From SAR116 cluster bacterium AG-426-I14 (GTDB lineage: Bacteria; Pseudomonadota; Alphaproteobacteria; Puniceispirillales; Marisalimonadaceae): a stretch of 64,000 bases of DNA. Location: the NCBI GenBank assembly GCA_003210055.1, contig QCNS01000002.1:1-64000 (forward strand), given 5' to 3'. How positions within the stretch are numbered: the stretch's first letter is position 1; every line of letters begins with the position of its first letter. The notes below the pieces were generated by a model. The model was not told where the DNA came from. It saw only the letters and a program-made list of their open reading frames with translations, and made no database searches. The position numbers were made by a program, and so were the translations under genes. Of this stretch, positions 35,652 through 46,282 are shown in pieces.

Positions 35652-36053
35652 ATGACTAAATCAACAATTTGGGATACAGAAAAATTAGATAAGTTAAAAG
35701 AGTTGTGGGATAAAGGTGTCCCAATAACGAAAATAGGTGATGAATTAGGTGTTTCAAGAAATGCTGTTGCTGGCAAAGCACATAGGCTTGCATTACCAAA
35801 AAGAAATTCTCCTATTTCCTCTGAAGGTGAAGAGAGAAATACAAAAGAAAAAACAAAATCATTTAATATTTTGAAAGAAGTTCCTCTTAAAATTTCTTTA
35901 AGAAATGTAGAGTGGTCAAGAACAAAATGCTGTTGGCCCGAAGGAGATCCTAAACTAAATGGTTTTAAATTTTGTGGTGAAGAAATTTTACCTGGAAGGC
36001 CATATTGTAATAAGCACTCTTTCATAGCCTATACAAATTCAAGAGAAAATTAA
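35652..36053 (+). CDS. gcrA: GcrA cell-cycle regulator
   Basis: 133-residue GcrA, the alphaproteobacterial regulator that works with sigma70 at promoters carrying CcrM-methylated GANTC sites. N-terminal helix-turn-helix IWDTEKLDKLKELWDKG then GVSRNAVAGKAHRL; C-terminal sigma-binding part WSRTKCCWPEGDP and FCGEEILPGRPYCNKHS with the conserved cysteines. It is a strong taxonomic marker for Alphaproteobacteria. ccrM is not in the window. Starts 18 bases after the aroE-like gene. Confidence 0.94.
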   Translation: MTKSTIWDTEKLDKLKELWDKGVPITKIGDELGVSRNAVAGKAHRLALPKRNSPISSEGEERNTKEKTKSFNILKEVPLKISLRNVEWSRTKCCWPEGDPKLNGFKFCGEEILPGRPYCNKHSFIAYTNSREN

Positions 36054-36060
36054 TAGTTAT

Positions 36061-38664
36061 TTGACTAGTAAAACGCTTAAAAAGATTATATTTAGAAAAA
36101 ATTATAAACCTCTAAGTTGGGTTGTGAAATCCTTATTTTTAGATATAAAAATTAGTGATGATATTACTATTGTTTCATCAAAACTATTTTTTAAAAAGAA
36201 CAACACAAACTTTGAAAAAGATTCATTTTTAGTTTTAAATGGAAAAGATTTAATAACTGATTATTTTTTTTTGATATTAGATGGTTTTAAACCAAAAAAA
36301 ATTAATGTAAATTCAGTTTTTATTGATAACGAAACAATTAAAATAAAACTTCCAAAAAATACAAAAAAAGTAATAGTAAAATCGAGGGTTCAAATATTTC
36401 CAAATAAAAATTATTCATTAGAAGGATTATATGAGTCTAATAAAATGATTTGTTCACAATGTGAACCGGAGGGTTTTAGAAAAATTACATGGTTTCCAGA
36501 TAGGCCTGATAACTTGTCAATCTTTACAGTAAGAATTGAGACACCAAATGATTTTAAATTTTTGCTGTCTAATGGTAATTTAATTAAACAAGGTAATAAC
36601 AAAAAATCTAAAACTAAATTTGTAATTTGGAAAGATCCAATTCCAAAGCCAAGTTATCTTTTCGCTTTAGTGGCAGGTAATCTAGAAAAAAGTTCTGATA
36701 ATTTCGTTACAAAGTCGAACAAAAAAATTTCGTTAGAAATTTTTACAGATATAGGTAATTCCAAATATTCTAAATTTGCTCTTAAAAGCTTAAAAAGGGC
36801 GATGAAATGGGAGGAAAAAGAATATGATTTAGAATATGATCTTGATAGATACATGATAGTTGCAGTAAATCATTTTAATATGGGAGCTATGGAAAATAAG
36901 GGATTAAACTTGTTTAATTCAAAATATATTTTGTCTGATCCCAAAATTTCAACTGACTCTGATTTGATAAATATTGAAAGTATAATTGCTCATGAGTATT
37001 TTCATAATTGGACAGGAAATAGAGTTACTTGCAGAGATTGGTTTCAATTAACACTTAAAGAAGGTTTAACAGTTTTAAGAGACCAACAATTTACAGAAAG
37101 TTTGCGTCATAAGTCAGTTAAAAGAATAGAAGATGTAATTTTGTTAAGAAATATTCAGTTTCCTGAGGATAGAGGCAGCAATAAGCATTCTATAAGACCT
37201 AATCAATATTTGGAAATTAATAACTTTTACACACCTACAATATATGAAAAAGGTGCAGAAGTTATAAGAATGATAAGTACTTTTATGGGAGAAAAAAAAT
37301 TTAAAGATGGCGTTAAGTTTTATTTAAAATCTTTTGACGGAAAGGCTGCGACATGTGAAGATTTTTTAAAATCACTTGAAGTATCATCAAATGTTTTATT
37401 AAAAGATTTCTATAAATGGTATGATCAGATTGGTTTGGTAAACCTACACATCACTAGGTCAAAAGATAAAAATAATAATCTTGTAATAAATTTAACTCAA
37501 AATTGTAAGGATTATAATCATCCTCTTCCAATTTTAATCAAATTTGCTTTGATTGATAAAAATGGCAAATTTATAAAATTCAAAATTAAAGATAATACTT
37601 TAAAAAAAGAACAAATGTATCTTTTTAAAAAAAAGAAAGAAAAATTAATATTCAGGGAAATAAATACAAAAGTAGTACCATCATTTTTAAGAAACTTTTC
37701 AGCCCCTGTAAATATGATAACAGACTTTAGTCCAAAAGATTATTTGCATATTTTACAGTATGATGATGATAATTTTAATAAATGGGATGCTGCTCAATCA
37801 CTTCATTTATATTATTCTAATCAACCGAATAGAAAAAAGTTAACAGATAATATAAATAATTTCCTAAAAGATGATAATTTTGATAAACATATTTTAAGCT
37901 TAATAATCAAACCTCCTTCAATTGAAGAATTTTTTCAAAATTCTAAAAAGGTCTGTCCCCTAGAAATTTATAAAAAAAGAATTTTATATATTAAATCTTT
38001 TTTTAGACAAATTGAAAAAAATGGGGAGAATTGGATTTTGCAACTTTTAAAAGATAAGTCTTCATATAAATTTTCCATTAATCAAAAGGCATTACTGTCA
38101 ACTTTATTGCCAAATTTATGTTTAATTGGTAATAAAAAAATGCTTGACGTAGCTTATGATTTTACCTTTTCCAAAGTAATGACAATTAAGATGATTGGTT
38201 TAAATTCTTTTTTAAATTCAAAAAATAAAAAAACACTATATCTGTTGAATAAATTTTATGAAGAATTTTCTAACAATCAAACTGTTGTTGAGAAATGGTT
38301 TACATTAATGGCTTCTCATAACTTCATGAAAAATGGTTTAAAAACAGTAAAATCACTCTTAAACCATGAAAAATTTGACTTTAAAAATCCAAATTTAGTC
38401 AGAGCTATTTTGGGTTCATTCCAAAAAAGTAATATTGAGCTTTTTCATTCAGATGATGAAACTGGTTATCAATTTGTATCAGACCAAGTTATTAAAATTG
38501 ATAAAATTAATCCTCAAGTTTCTGCAAGAACCATTTTACCTTTAACAAGATATTCAAACTATAAAATTTCAAGACAAAATATAATGAAAAAATACTTGAA
38601 AAAAATTATGAATGAAAAGCCTTCAAAAGATCTATTCGAAATAATCAATAAAGCAATAAATTGA
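36061..38664 (+). CDS. pepN: Aminopeptidase N
   Basis: 867-residue M1 zinc metallopeptidase removing N-terminal amino acids. Exopeptidase motif GAMENKG (about residue 277), zinc site HEYFHNWTGNRVTCRDWFQL with HExxH and the distal Glu in LKEGLTV, then the catalytic Tyr region TIYEKGAEVIRM. The N-terminus (FRKNYKPLSW, then FLDIKI) matches the bacterial PepN subfamily. Translation starts at TTG 36061, seven bases after the gcrA stop; no in-frame ATG is available before the conserved region. Confidence 0.94.
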   Translation: MTSKTLKKIIFRKNYKPLSWVVKSLFLDIKISDDITIVSSKLFFKKNNTNFEKDSFLVLNGKDLITDYFFLILDGFKPKKINVNSVFIDNETIKIKLPKNTKKVIVKSRVQIFPNKNYSLEGLYESNKMICSQCEPEGFRKITWFPDRPDNLSIFTVRIETPNDFKFLLSNGNLIKQGNNKKSKTKFVIWKDPIPKPSYLFALVAGNLEKSSDNFVTKSNKKISLEIFTDIGNSKYSKFALKSLKRAMKWEEKEYDLEYDLDRYMIVAVNHFNMGAMENKGLNLFNSKYILSDPKISTDSDLINIESIIAHEYFHNWTGNRVTCRDWFQLTLKEGLTVLRDQQFTESLRHKSVKRIEDVILLRNIQFPEDRGSNKHSIRPNQYLEINNFYTPTIYEKGAEVIRMISTFMGEKKFKDGVKFYLKSFDGKAATCEDFLKSLEVSSNVLLKDFYKWYDQIGLVNLHITRSKDKNNNLVINLTQNCKDYNHPLPILIKFALIDKNGKFIKFKIKDNTLKKEQMYLFKKKKEKLIFREINTKVVPSFLRNFSAPVNMITDFSPKDYLHILQYDDDNFNKWDAAQSLHLYYSNQPNRKKLTDNINNFLKDDNFDKHILSLIIKPPSIEEFFQNSKKVCPLEIYKKRILYIKSFFRQIEKNGENWILQLLKDKSSYKFSINQKALLSTLLPNLCLIGNKKMLDVAYDFTFSKVMTIKMIGLNSFLNSKNKKTLYLLNKFYEEFSNNQTVVEKWFTLMASHNFMKNGLKTVKSLLNHEKFDFKNPNLVRAILGSFQKSNIELFHSDDETGYQFVSDQVIKIDKINPQVSARTILPLTRYSNYKISRQNIMKKYLKKIMNEKPSKDLFEIINKAIN

Positions 38665-38671
38665 AATATTA

Positions 38672-40642
38672 TTAAATGTCTATTTCTCTAATTAAACTTG
38701 CACGACTTTGAATATATTCATATCTCAGTTCTGGTTTTTTTCCCATGAGAATATTAACTAAATTATCAACTTCTCTTCTTTCATTACCTTCAACTATATT
38801 TTTTTTTGGTAACATAACTTTTATAAGTGTTCTTGTTTCTGGATTCATTGTAGTATCTCTAAGTTGGTTTGGTGGCATTTCACCAAGTCCTTTGAACCTA
38901 CTAATTAGTCCTTTATTTGAAAATTCGTTTTTATTGATTTCATTTTTTTCATCATCATTTTGAGCATAAAATTTTTTGTTGTCATATGAGATACGATATA
39001 AAGGAGGTTTTGCAATAAAGAGTTTACCACACTCAATAATTTCTGGTAAAAATTTATAAAAATAAGTTAGTAATAAAGCCGCTATATGAGACCCATCAAC
39101 ATCTGCATCTGTCATAATTATAATTTTTTCGTATCTTAGATTTTCAATTTGAAAATGATTTTTAGCTAATCCAAGCGCTAATAAAAGGTCATTTAGCTCT
39201 TGATTATTATTTAACTTTTCTTCTGTAGCACTTGCAACATTTAATATTTTACCTCTTAATGGTAAAACAGCTTGATTAATTCTATTTCGGGCTTGTTTTG
39301 CCGAACCTCCAGCACTATCTCCTTCAACTATAAATAGTTCATTGGATTCTATTTTTTTTGAGGAACAGTCAGCCAGTTTTCCAGGCAATCTATTTTTTTT
39401 TGAAACTTTCTTCTTTGATATTTCTTTTTCTAATTTTTTTAATTTTCTTTCATTTAGATTTTCGATTATTTTTTCAATTATAGATGAGGATAATGTAGGA
39501 TTATTTGCTAGCCAACTTTCGAATCTATCTTTTAAAGAGTTTTCTATTAATTTTGTAACTTCAATATTAACCAATTTTTCTTTTGTCTGACCTTGAAATT
39601 GTGGATTTTTTACAAAGACTGAAATAATTGATCCAAGACTTTTTAAAATATCATCGATTAAAATTTCACTAAATTTTTTAAAACCAGAGGTTTCAGCATA
39701 GTTTCTAATAGCTTTAATTATAGCATTTTTAAAACCTTGTTCATGAGTCCCTCCTTGACTAGTTAATATTGTGTTACAAAAAGAATTCAAAAAATGTGAA
39801 TCATTTTCATCAAACCAACTAATAGCGCACTCAATTTTCTCGTCGTTTAGTATAATTTTTTCATGAAAAATTTCTCCAATTAGCAAATCTTTATTTTCAA
39901 TTTTATCAATCAATAATTGTTTTATACCTTGTTCAAAATAAAGTATTTTTTCAGAGGGTATGGTTGAATTTTTTTCTAAAAGTATTTTATCACATTTCCA
40001 AAGAATTTTCACTTTTGGAGACAGATATGCTTTATTTTTAATCATATTGTAAAGAAAGTCTGGAGAAAAAAAACAACCTTCTCCAAAAATTTGTTGATCT
40101 GGAGAGAATGTTATACTTGTTCCATTTGCTTTATTTGTATCGTTTACAAATACAAGTTTGGACCTTGGTAGACCTCGTTCAAACTCTTGTTTAAATAATT
40201 TTTTGTCTCTGATTACTTCAACAATTAATTTTTCTGATAGAGCGTTAACCACTGAAGCTCCCACACCATGCAAACCTCCTGAAGTTTTATAATTTTTTTC
40301 AGAAAATTTTCCTCCAGCATGTAACGTAGTCATTATGATTTCTAAAGCAGATTTACTCGGGAATTTCGGATGTTTATCAATAGGTATTCCCCGACCATTA
40401 TCTGAAATTTTAATAGTATTTTTATTTAGTAAATTAACATCAATTCTATTTGCATGATTTGAAATAACTTCGTCCATACTATTATCTAGAATTTCTAAAA
40501 CTAAATGATGCATTGCTGATTTATCAGTACCACCAATATACATACCTGGTCGTAACCTTACGGGTTCCAGACCCTCTAAAACTTCGATATTTTCAGCGTT
40601 GTAGTTTTCTTTTGGAATTAAATATTCTGTTTCTTCACTCAT
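38672..40642 (-). CDS. parE: DNA topoisomerase IV subunit B
   Basis: 656-residue type IIA topoisomerase ATPase subunit. GHKL ATPase motifs: LRPGMYIGGTDKSAMHHLV, EILDNSMDEV, DNGRGIPIDKHPK and TSGGLHGVGASVVNALS. The TOPRIM domain has IVEGDSAGGSAKQARNR and TDADVDGSHI. Length (656 rather than about 800) and the GGTDKSAMHHL segment favour ParE over GyrB. parC is not adjacent. The upstream region holds a long inverted repeat that reaches within seven bases of the start codon. Confidence 0.93.
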   Translation of the reverse strand: MSEETEYLIPKENYNAENIEVLEGLEPVRLRPGMYIGGTDKSAMHHLVLEILDNSMDEVISNHANRIDVNLLNKNTIKISDNGRGIPIDKHPKFPSKSALEIIMTTLHAGGKFSEKNYKTSGGLHGVGASVVNALSEKLIVEVIRDKKLFKQEFERGLPRSKLVFVNDTNKANGTSITFSPDQQIFGEGCFFSPDFLYNMIKNKAYLSPKVKILWKCDKILLEKNSTIPSEKILYFEQGIKQLLIDKIENKDLLIGEIFHEKIILNDEKIECAISWFDENDSHFLNSFCNTILTSQGGTHEQGFKNAIIKAIRNYAETSGFKKFSEILIDDILKSLGSIISVFVKNPQFQGQTKEKLVNIEVTKLIENSLKDRFESWLANNPTLSSSIIEKIIENLNERKLKKLEKEISKKKVSKKNRLPGKLADCSSKKIESNELFIVEGDSAGGSAKQARNRINQAVLPLRGKILNVASATEEKLNNNQELNDLLLALGLAKNHFQIENLRYEKIIIMTDADVDGSHIAALLLTYFYKFLPEIIECGKLFIAKPPLYRISYDNKKFYAQNDDEKNEINKNEFSNKGLISRFKGLGEMPPNQLRDTTMNPETRTLIKVMLPKKNIVEGNERREVDNLVNILMGKKPELRYEYIQSRASLIREIDI

Positions 40643-40648
40643 ATAGTA

Positions 40649-40693
40649 TCTACATATAGTAAGTTAAATTTTTATATAAACTATATGTAGATA
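40649..40693. repeat. 13-base inverted repeat upstream of parE
   Basis: Arms ATCTACATATAGT (40649-40661) and ACTATATGTAGAT (40681-40693) are perfectly complementary, separated by 19 bases of A/T. In the parE leader it lies just 5' of the start codon, which has no clear ribosome-binding site. The arm motif CATATAGTA also recurs as a direct repeat at 40641-40649. It could be an operator, an mRNA hairpin controlling parE translation, or part of the glnA terminator; there is no T-run to support the last. Confidence 0.6.
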
Positions 40694-40724
40694 TTTAGAC
40701 TATATTTCTTAGAAAAATCAAGCT

Positions 40725-42134
40725 TTAACTTGAGTAATACATTTTAAATTCAACTGGATGGGGCGAGTGTTCAAAATTAATTACTTCTTCCATTTTTAGG
40801 TCAATGTACGCGTATATTTGGTCTTCAGTAAAAACATTGCCTTGAGTTAAAAAATTCATATCATTTTTTAGAGCATCAACAGCTTCCCTTAATGAACCAC
40901 AAACTGTCGGTATATTTTCTAATTCTGTTTCGGGTAACTCATATAGGTCTTTATCCATAGGTTCACCTGGATGAATTTTATTTTTAATTCCGTCTAAACC
41001 AGCCATTAACATAGCTGAGAAAGCTAGATATGGATTTGCAGTAGCATCAGGAAACCTAACTTCAACTCGTTTACCTTTTGGATTCCCAACAAACGGAATT
41101 CTACATGATGCAGACCTGTTTCTAGCTGAGTAAGCTAGAAGTACAGGGGCCTCAAATCCAGGTATTAATCTTTTGTATGAGTTAGTTGAAGGGTTTGAGA
41201 AACAATTAATTGCTTTTGCATGTTTAATTATACCACCTATGTAGTGTAAACAAGTTTCAGATAGGCCTGAATATTCGTCACCAGCAAATACTGGATTTCC
41301 GTTTTTCCAAATGGACTGGTGAGTATGCATTCCTGTTCCATTATCTCCAGCAACAGGTTTTGGCATAAATGTCGCTGTTTGACCAAAAGAATGGGCAACA
41401 TTATGTACAGCATACTTATATAATTGAACATTATCAGCTGTATCAATTAAGGTTCCAAATTTAAGACCTAGTTCATGTTGGGACGGAGCAACTTCATGGT
41501 GATGTTTTTCCATAGGCACTCCCATTTCGGTTAATGATAATACCATTTCGCTTCTAAGATCTTGTCCTGAGTCAACAGGAGGCACAGGAAAATAACCTCC
41601 TTTGATGCCAGGCCTATGACCCATATTACCTTCTTCAAACTCTCTCCCAGAGTTGTAAGGGCCTTCTGAATGATCTATGGAATAGAAAGATGAGTTCATC
41701 TCGGATTCAAATTTTACATCATCAAAAACAAAAAATTCTGGTTCAGGTCCAAAAAAAGCTGTATCACCAATACCTTGTTTTGCCATGTACTCAAGTGCTT
41801 GTTTAGCTGTAGATCTTGGGTCTCTCTCGTAAGGAATATTTGTTAGAGGGTCTAAAACATCACAAAATATCGCCATTGTGGGTTGCGAGTAAAATGGATC
41901 TATAACAGATCTACTACAATCAGGCATAAGTTTCATATCAGATTCATTTATAGCTTTCCATCCCGCAATGGAAGATCCATCAAACATAAATCCTTCTTGT
42001 AAACTTTCCTCATCAATTGTGCTAACATGTTGTGAAACGTGTTGCATTTTACCCCTTGGGTCAGTAAACCTTAAATCCACGAATTGAATATCTTTATCCT
42101 TAATAGTTTCAAGAATTTTTTTTGTATCTGACAT
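40725..42134 (-). CDS. glnA: Glutamine synthetase type I
   Basis: 469-residue GSI. The N-terminal beta-grasp [20 protein letters not shown], catalytic-domain [49 protein letters not shown] and [13 protein letters not shown] are present, and the adenylylation Tyr lies in [11 protein letters not shown]. It assimilates ammonium into glutamine and is expected to be controlled by GlnE/PII. Co-transcribed with glnB, 18 bases upstream. Confidence 0.97.
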   Translation of the reverse strand: MSDTKKILETIKDKDIQFVDLRFTDPRGKMQHVSQHVSTIDEESLQEGFMFDGSSIAGWKAINESDMKLMPDCSRSVIDPFYSQPTMAIFCDVLDPLTNIPYERDPRSTAKQALEYMAKQGIGDTAFFGPEPEFFVFDDVKFESEMNSSFYSIDHSEGPYNSGREFEEGNMGHRPGIKGGYFPVPPVDSGQDLRSEMVLSLTEMGVPMEKHHHEVAPSQHELGLKFGTLIDTADNVQLYKYAVHNVAHSFGQTATFMPKPVAGDNGTGMHTHQSIWKNGNPVFAGDEYSGLSETCLHYIGGIIKHAKAINCFSNPSTNSYKRLIPGFEAPVLLAYSARNRSASCRIPFVGNPKGKRVEVRFPDATANPYLAFSAMLMAGLDGIKNKIHPGEPMDKDLYELPETELENIPTVCGSLREAVDALKNDMNFLTQGNVFTEDQIYAYIDLKMEEVINFEHSPHPVEFKMYYSS

Positions 42135-42152
42135 ATTTTATCTCCGATTTAA

Positions 42153-42518
<366 letters not shown>

Positions 42519-42613
42519 TTAAGTGACAAATTTTTGAAAGTTTTTTTATCTAAATTTAATGAAATAATTCATTCAGAAATAAAATTGCCTAATTTTTAAG
42601 CTTTTTTATAAAA

Positions 42614-43804
42614 TTAACTAAATTTATTTTTAATAAATTCAGACACTCTTTCCATCGCTTCCATAATCGCAGAATCAGAGTTAGCACATGAAAATCTTAA
42701 AAACCCCTCACCAAAAACACCAAAAGAAGTTCCAGCTACAGATGCGACACCAACATTTTCTAGGAGAAGATTTTGTAGTTCCAAAGCACTAACTCCCAAT
42801 TTTTTTATATTTGGAAAACAATAAAATGCTCCTTGTGGCTTTTGACAACTTATAAATTCTATCTTGTTTAATTCATTACTCATAATCTCAGCTCTTCTTT
42901 TAAAAGTATCATTCATATTTTTTACACAATTTTGAGGTCCCTCTAAAGCCTCTAATGCTGCAAATTGAGCACTTGTGTTTACACATGAATGAACATTAAC
43001 TGCAAGTTTTTCAGCAAGTTCAAACAAGCTTGGTGGAAAAACTCCATATCCCAGTCTCCATCCAGTCATAGCGTATGTTTTTGACCATCCGTTCAAGATA
43101 ATAAGCCTGTTGGAAATAGAAGGGTATGTTAACATTGACTTAAAATTTGTTGAACCAAAACAAAACTGGTCGTATATTTCATCACTCATTAAAGCTACCT
43201 CAGGAAATTTTTCAAGACCTTCAACTAATTTTGTTAATTCCATTTCAGGAACCACTCCCCCAGTAGGGTTTGCTGGGCTATTAATTATGATTAAGGAGGT
43301 TTTACCATTAACTTTAGCTAAGATTTCTTCAGCTGAAAAAGAGAAACCCATATCCTCTCTCAATTGATAAGGGACTGGTTTTGCTTGAGAAAAATTAATT
43401 GCAGATTCATATATTGGAAAACCTGGATTAGGATATAAAATTTCTTTACCATTTTCACCAAGTAACATTGCTGAAAAAAATATGATCACTTTTCCACCTG
43501 GGACAATCAAAACATTGTCAGGATTTATTTCAACATTGTGTCTTCTAATAATATCTTTACACACAGCTTCACGAAGTTTAGGTATACCAGAAGTCTGAGT
43601 ATAGCCATGGTGTCCATCTTTGAGAGCCTTTATTGCTGCTTCAACAATATGTTCAGGTGTAGTGAAATCTGGTTGACCAATGCCTAAATTTATAATTGAA
43701 TTACCTTCTTCTGCTAATTTATTTGCTTTGGCTAGAACAGTAAAAGCAGTTTCAGTGCCTAAATTGTTAAATCTTTCAGAAAATTTTATATTGTAATTGT
43801 TCAT
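42614..43804 (-). CDS. Class I/II PLP-dependent aminotransferase
   Basis: 396-residue fold-type I aminotransferase. Signatures: INLGIGQPDFTTPEHIVEAA, GYTQTSGIPKLREAV, NSPANPTGGVVPE, SDEIYDQFCFG, PLP-lysine in LNGWSKTYAMTGWRLGYG, and GEGFLRFSCA. Resembles the aspartate/alanine-type aminotransferases of subgroup I-gamma; substrate not fixed. It is on the same strand as glnB but 122 bases upstream of it, so a separate promoter is likely for each. Confidence 0.88.
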   Translation of the reverse strand: MNNYNIKFSERFNNLGTETAFTVLAKANKLAEEGNSIINLGIGQPDFTTPEHIVEAAIKALKDGHHGYTQTSGIPKLREAVCKDIIRRHNVEINPDNVLIVPGGKVIIFFSAMLLGENGKEILYPNPGFPIYESAINFSQAKPVPYQLREDMGFSFSAEEILAKVNGKTSLIIINSPANPTGGVVPEMELTKLVEGLEKFPEVALMSDEIYDQFCFGSTNFKSMLTYPSISNRLIILNGWSKTYAMTGWRLGYGVFPPSLFELAEKLAVNVHSCVNTSAQFAALEALEGPQNCVKNMNDTFKRRAEIMSNELNKIEFISCQKPQGAFYCFPNIKKLGVSALELQNLLLENVGVASVAGTSFGVFGEGFLRFSCANSDSAIMEAMERVSEFIKNKFS

Positions 43805-43910
43805 AATGAAATTTGAGATTATCTTACCTATATGATAAATTATTTAAAGGTTTTTTTTACTAATTATTTGATTTAAGCATACTGTTAGTTTAGTAAATAA
43901 AATAATGTGT

Positions 43911-43988
43911 GGCGAGTGTAGCTCAGTAGGTTAGAGCGCTAGACTGTGACTCTTGAGGTCGCCGGTTCGATTCCGGTCACTCGCCCCA
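43911..43988 (+). tRNA. tRNA-His(GTG)
   Basis: The acceptor stem has eight pairs, GGCGAGTG with CACTCGCC, so the extra G-1 that identifies tRNA-His is encoded. D-arm AGCTCAGTAGGTTAGAGC, anticodon loop with GTG, T-arm CCGGTTCGATTCCGG and encoded CCA. A weak promoter-like pair TTGATT (43868-43873) and TAGTAA (43891-43896), 17 bases apart, precedes it. Confidence 0.96.
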
Positions 43989-44065
43989 ATTAAATGATAA
44001 ATATTTATATATAAAGATTGTTTCTTTACATTTTTATATTTTTTATTTAGGGATAGGAATTATTA

Positions 44066-44150
44066 GCGGGCGTGGCGGAACTGGTAGACGCGCATGGTTT
44101 AGGTTCATGTACTGAGAGGTGTGGGGGTTCAAGTCCCTCCGCCCGCACCA
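44066..44150 (+). tRNA. tRNA-Leu(TAG)
   Basis: 85-base class II tRNA. Acceptor GCGGGCG / CGCCCGC, anticodon stem CATGG / TCATG around loop TTTAGGT (anticodon TAG), a variable arm TACTGAGAGGTGT, T-arm GGGGGTTCAAGTCCCTC and an encoded ACCA end. Confidence 0.95.
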
Positions 44151-44168
44151 AAATTTAGGGTTTTTAAA

Positions 44169-45572
44169 ATGGATATTAAAAAGACGTCTTCCAAAGGTTT
44201 AGTTAGAGAATTTGATATATTAATTAAAAAAGAAAATATTAACAGCAAAGTTGATGAAAAAATTTCTGAAGTTTCTAAACAAGCAAATTTACCTGGATTT
44301 AGGCCAGGCAAAGTACCAATCTCAGTCCTTAAGGCTAGATTTGGGAAGCAATTTATAGGAGAAGTAATAAATGAAAGTATGAATAATGCTTCTAAGAAAA
44401 TTGTTGAAGATCATAAAATCAACGCTGCATCTCAACCAAAAATGGAAATCACTTCATTTGAGGAAGGTGGCGATTTAAAAGCAAAATTCACAGTAGAAAT
44501 TGTCCCAGAATTTAAAATACCTGATTTAACTAAAATTAAAATTGTACGGCCAACAGCAAAAATATCCGACAAAGATGTTAGTGAAGCGATAGAAAGAATA
44601 GCTAAAGAAAATGTCAAAACAGAAATTATTAAAGAAACGAGGCCTATTAAAGATAATGATACTGTTGTTATAGATTTTGAAGGAAAAATTAATAATGAAA
44701 CTTTTGAGGGTGGGAATGCAAAAGGGTATTATCTAAAGATAGGTTCAAATACGTTTATTCCTGGTTTTGAAAAAAAATTAATAGGTGCTGAACTTGGTAA
44801 AACAAAATCAATTGACTTAAAGTTTCCTGACAATTATCAGGCTAAAGAGCTTGCTGGAAAAGAAGTAAATTTCAATGTTAAAATAAATGAAATTAGAAAA
44901 GAAATAGAGAACAAAATAGATGATGATTTTGCTAATTCCCTTGGCTTAGATAGTCTTGAAACGCTCAAGGGTAATGTTCGAGAACAAATTATTAATCAGC
45001 ACAGTAATATAAGCAGGCAAAAGGCTAAAAAAGATATTTTTGACAAACTAGCTGATTTGGGTGACTTTGAAACGCCACCATCACTTCAGAAAGATGAGTA
45101 TTTAAATGTTTGTAAAGCTATGAACATCAACTCCAAGCCAGATGACTCAAAACAAAATGATAATGTTGATCCTGAAGCTGGAATGTCTGAAAAAGAAAAA
45201 AGTGATGCAAATTCCATTGCTTCAAGAAGAGTTAGATTAGGACTTATTTTATCTGAAATAGGTCGTCAAAATAATATCAAAGTTGAAGAAGAAGATAAAA
45301 AGAATGCTATGATGAAAGAGGTTCAAAATTACCCAGGTAGAGAGAAAGAAATTTTGGAATATTTCAAGAATAACCCTGATGTACAAAATCAACTATCTGG
45401 TCCAATATTTGAAGATAAAATTGTAGATTTTATATTAGAGCTTGTTAATGTTGAAGATAAACAAGTAAGTGTTGATGAATTATATAAAGAAGAGGATTTT
45501 GATTTATCTAAAGAAGCAGAAAAAGCAAAGAAATCAAGTAAAAAAAAGATAAACGCAAAGCCAAAAAAATAA
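44169..45572 (+). CDS. tig: Trigger factor
   Basis: 467-residue ribosome-bound chaperone and prolyl isomerase. The N-terminal ribosome-binding domain has the signature LPGFRPGKVPISVLKARFG (GFRxGxxP), the FKBP domain carries DTVVIDFEGKINNETFEGG and IPGFEKKLIGAELGKTKSI, and the C-terminal helical domain follows, ending in a Lys-rich tail. The start is ATG 44169 after AGGG; a longer frame from 44121 would read through tRNA-Leu and is discarded. First gene of tig-clpP-clpX-lon-hup. Confidence 0.95.
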   Translation: MDIKKTSSKGLVREFDILIKKENINSKVDEKISEVSKQANLPGFRPGKVPISVLKARFGKQFIGEVINESMNNASKKIVEDHKINAASQPKMEITSFEEGGDLKAKFTVEIVPEFKIPDLTKIKIVRPTAKISDKDVSEAIERIAKENVKTEIIKETRPIKDNDTVVIDFEGKINNETFEGGNAKGYYLKIGSNTFIPGFEKKLIGAELGKTKSIDLKFPDNYQAKELAGKEVNFNVKINEIRKEIENKIDDDFANSLGLDSLETLKGNVREQIINQHSNISRQKAKKDIFDKLADLGDFETPPSLQKDEYLNVCKAMNINSKPDDSKQNDNVDPEAGMSEKEKSDANSIASRRVRLGLILSEIGRQNNIKVEEEDKKNAMMKEVQNYPGREKEILEYFKNNPDVQNQLSGPIFEDKIVDFILELVNVEDKQVSVDELYKEEDFDLSKEAEKAKKSSKKKINAKPKK

Positions 45573-45586
45573 AAGGAATTTAAATC

Positions 45587-46219
45587 ATGAATAATGATAA
45601 TTTTAAAAATTTACATGAGAGTGTTTCAGCATTGGTACCCATGGTAGTTGAACAAACTAATAGAGGTGAGAGGTCATATGATATTTTTTCTCGTCTTTTA
45701 AAAGAAAGGATAATTTTTTTAGTAGGCCCCATAGATGATGCTGTCTCTTCATTAGTTTGTGCGCAATTGTTATTTTTAGAAGCTGAAAATCCAAAAAAAG
45801 ACATTTCGATGTACATTAATTCTCCGGGTGGTGTGGTGACTTCTGGACTGTCAATTTATGATACAATGGAATACGTAAATCCTGATATATGCACTGTATG
45901 CTTTGGTCAAGCCGCAAGTATGGGATCACTTTTATTAACAGCTGGTTCAAAAAATAAAAGATTTTGTTTACCAAATTCTAGGATAATGACTCATCAACCA
46001 TCTGGAGGTTTTCAAGGTCAAGCTACAGATATTGAAATTCACGCTAAAGAGATAGTTAGCTTAAGATCAAGGCTGAATAATATTTATGTCAAACATAGTG
46101 GCAAGAAACTTGCAGAGATTGAAATGTTGATGGATAGAGATACTTTTATATCACCTGAAGACTGTGTAAAACTAGGATTGGTTGATAAAGTAGTTAAGAA
46201 AAGAGAAGATATAAAATAA
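45587..46219 (+). CDS. clpP: ATP-dependent Clp protease proteolytic subunit
   Basis: 210-residue serine protease that forms the tetradecameric barrel. Starts with [26 protein letters not shown] in two blocks; catalytic Ser in [12 protein letters not shown], His in [10 protein letters not shown], and the Asp region [19 protein letters not shown] precedes the ATG; 14 bases after tig. Confidence 0.97.
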   Translation: MNNDNFKNLHESVSALVPMVVEQTNRGERSYDIFSRLLKERIIFLVGPIDDAVSSLVCAQLLFLEAENPKKDISMYINSPGGVVTSGLSIYDTMEYVNPDICTVCFGQAASMGSLLLTAGSKNKRFCLPNSRIMTHQPSGGFQGQATDIEIHAKEIVSLRSRLNNIYVKHSGKKLAEIEMLMDRDTFISPEDCVKLGLVDKVVKKREDIK

Positions 46220-46282
46220 ATTGTAAAATTTAAATGTTGCAATTGTATTCTAAATGAAGAATTATTACGTTTGAGGTGAAAT

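Noticed and set aside
35645-36025. 126-residue antisense frame over gcrA
   Set aside because: gcrA on the plus strand has full family motifs; the antisense frame has none.
44121-44168. N-terminal extension of trigger factor
   Set aside because: The extra 16 codons read through the 3' half of tRNA-Leu; ATG 44169 gives the normal trigger-factor start.
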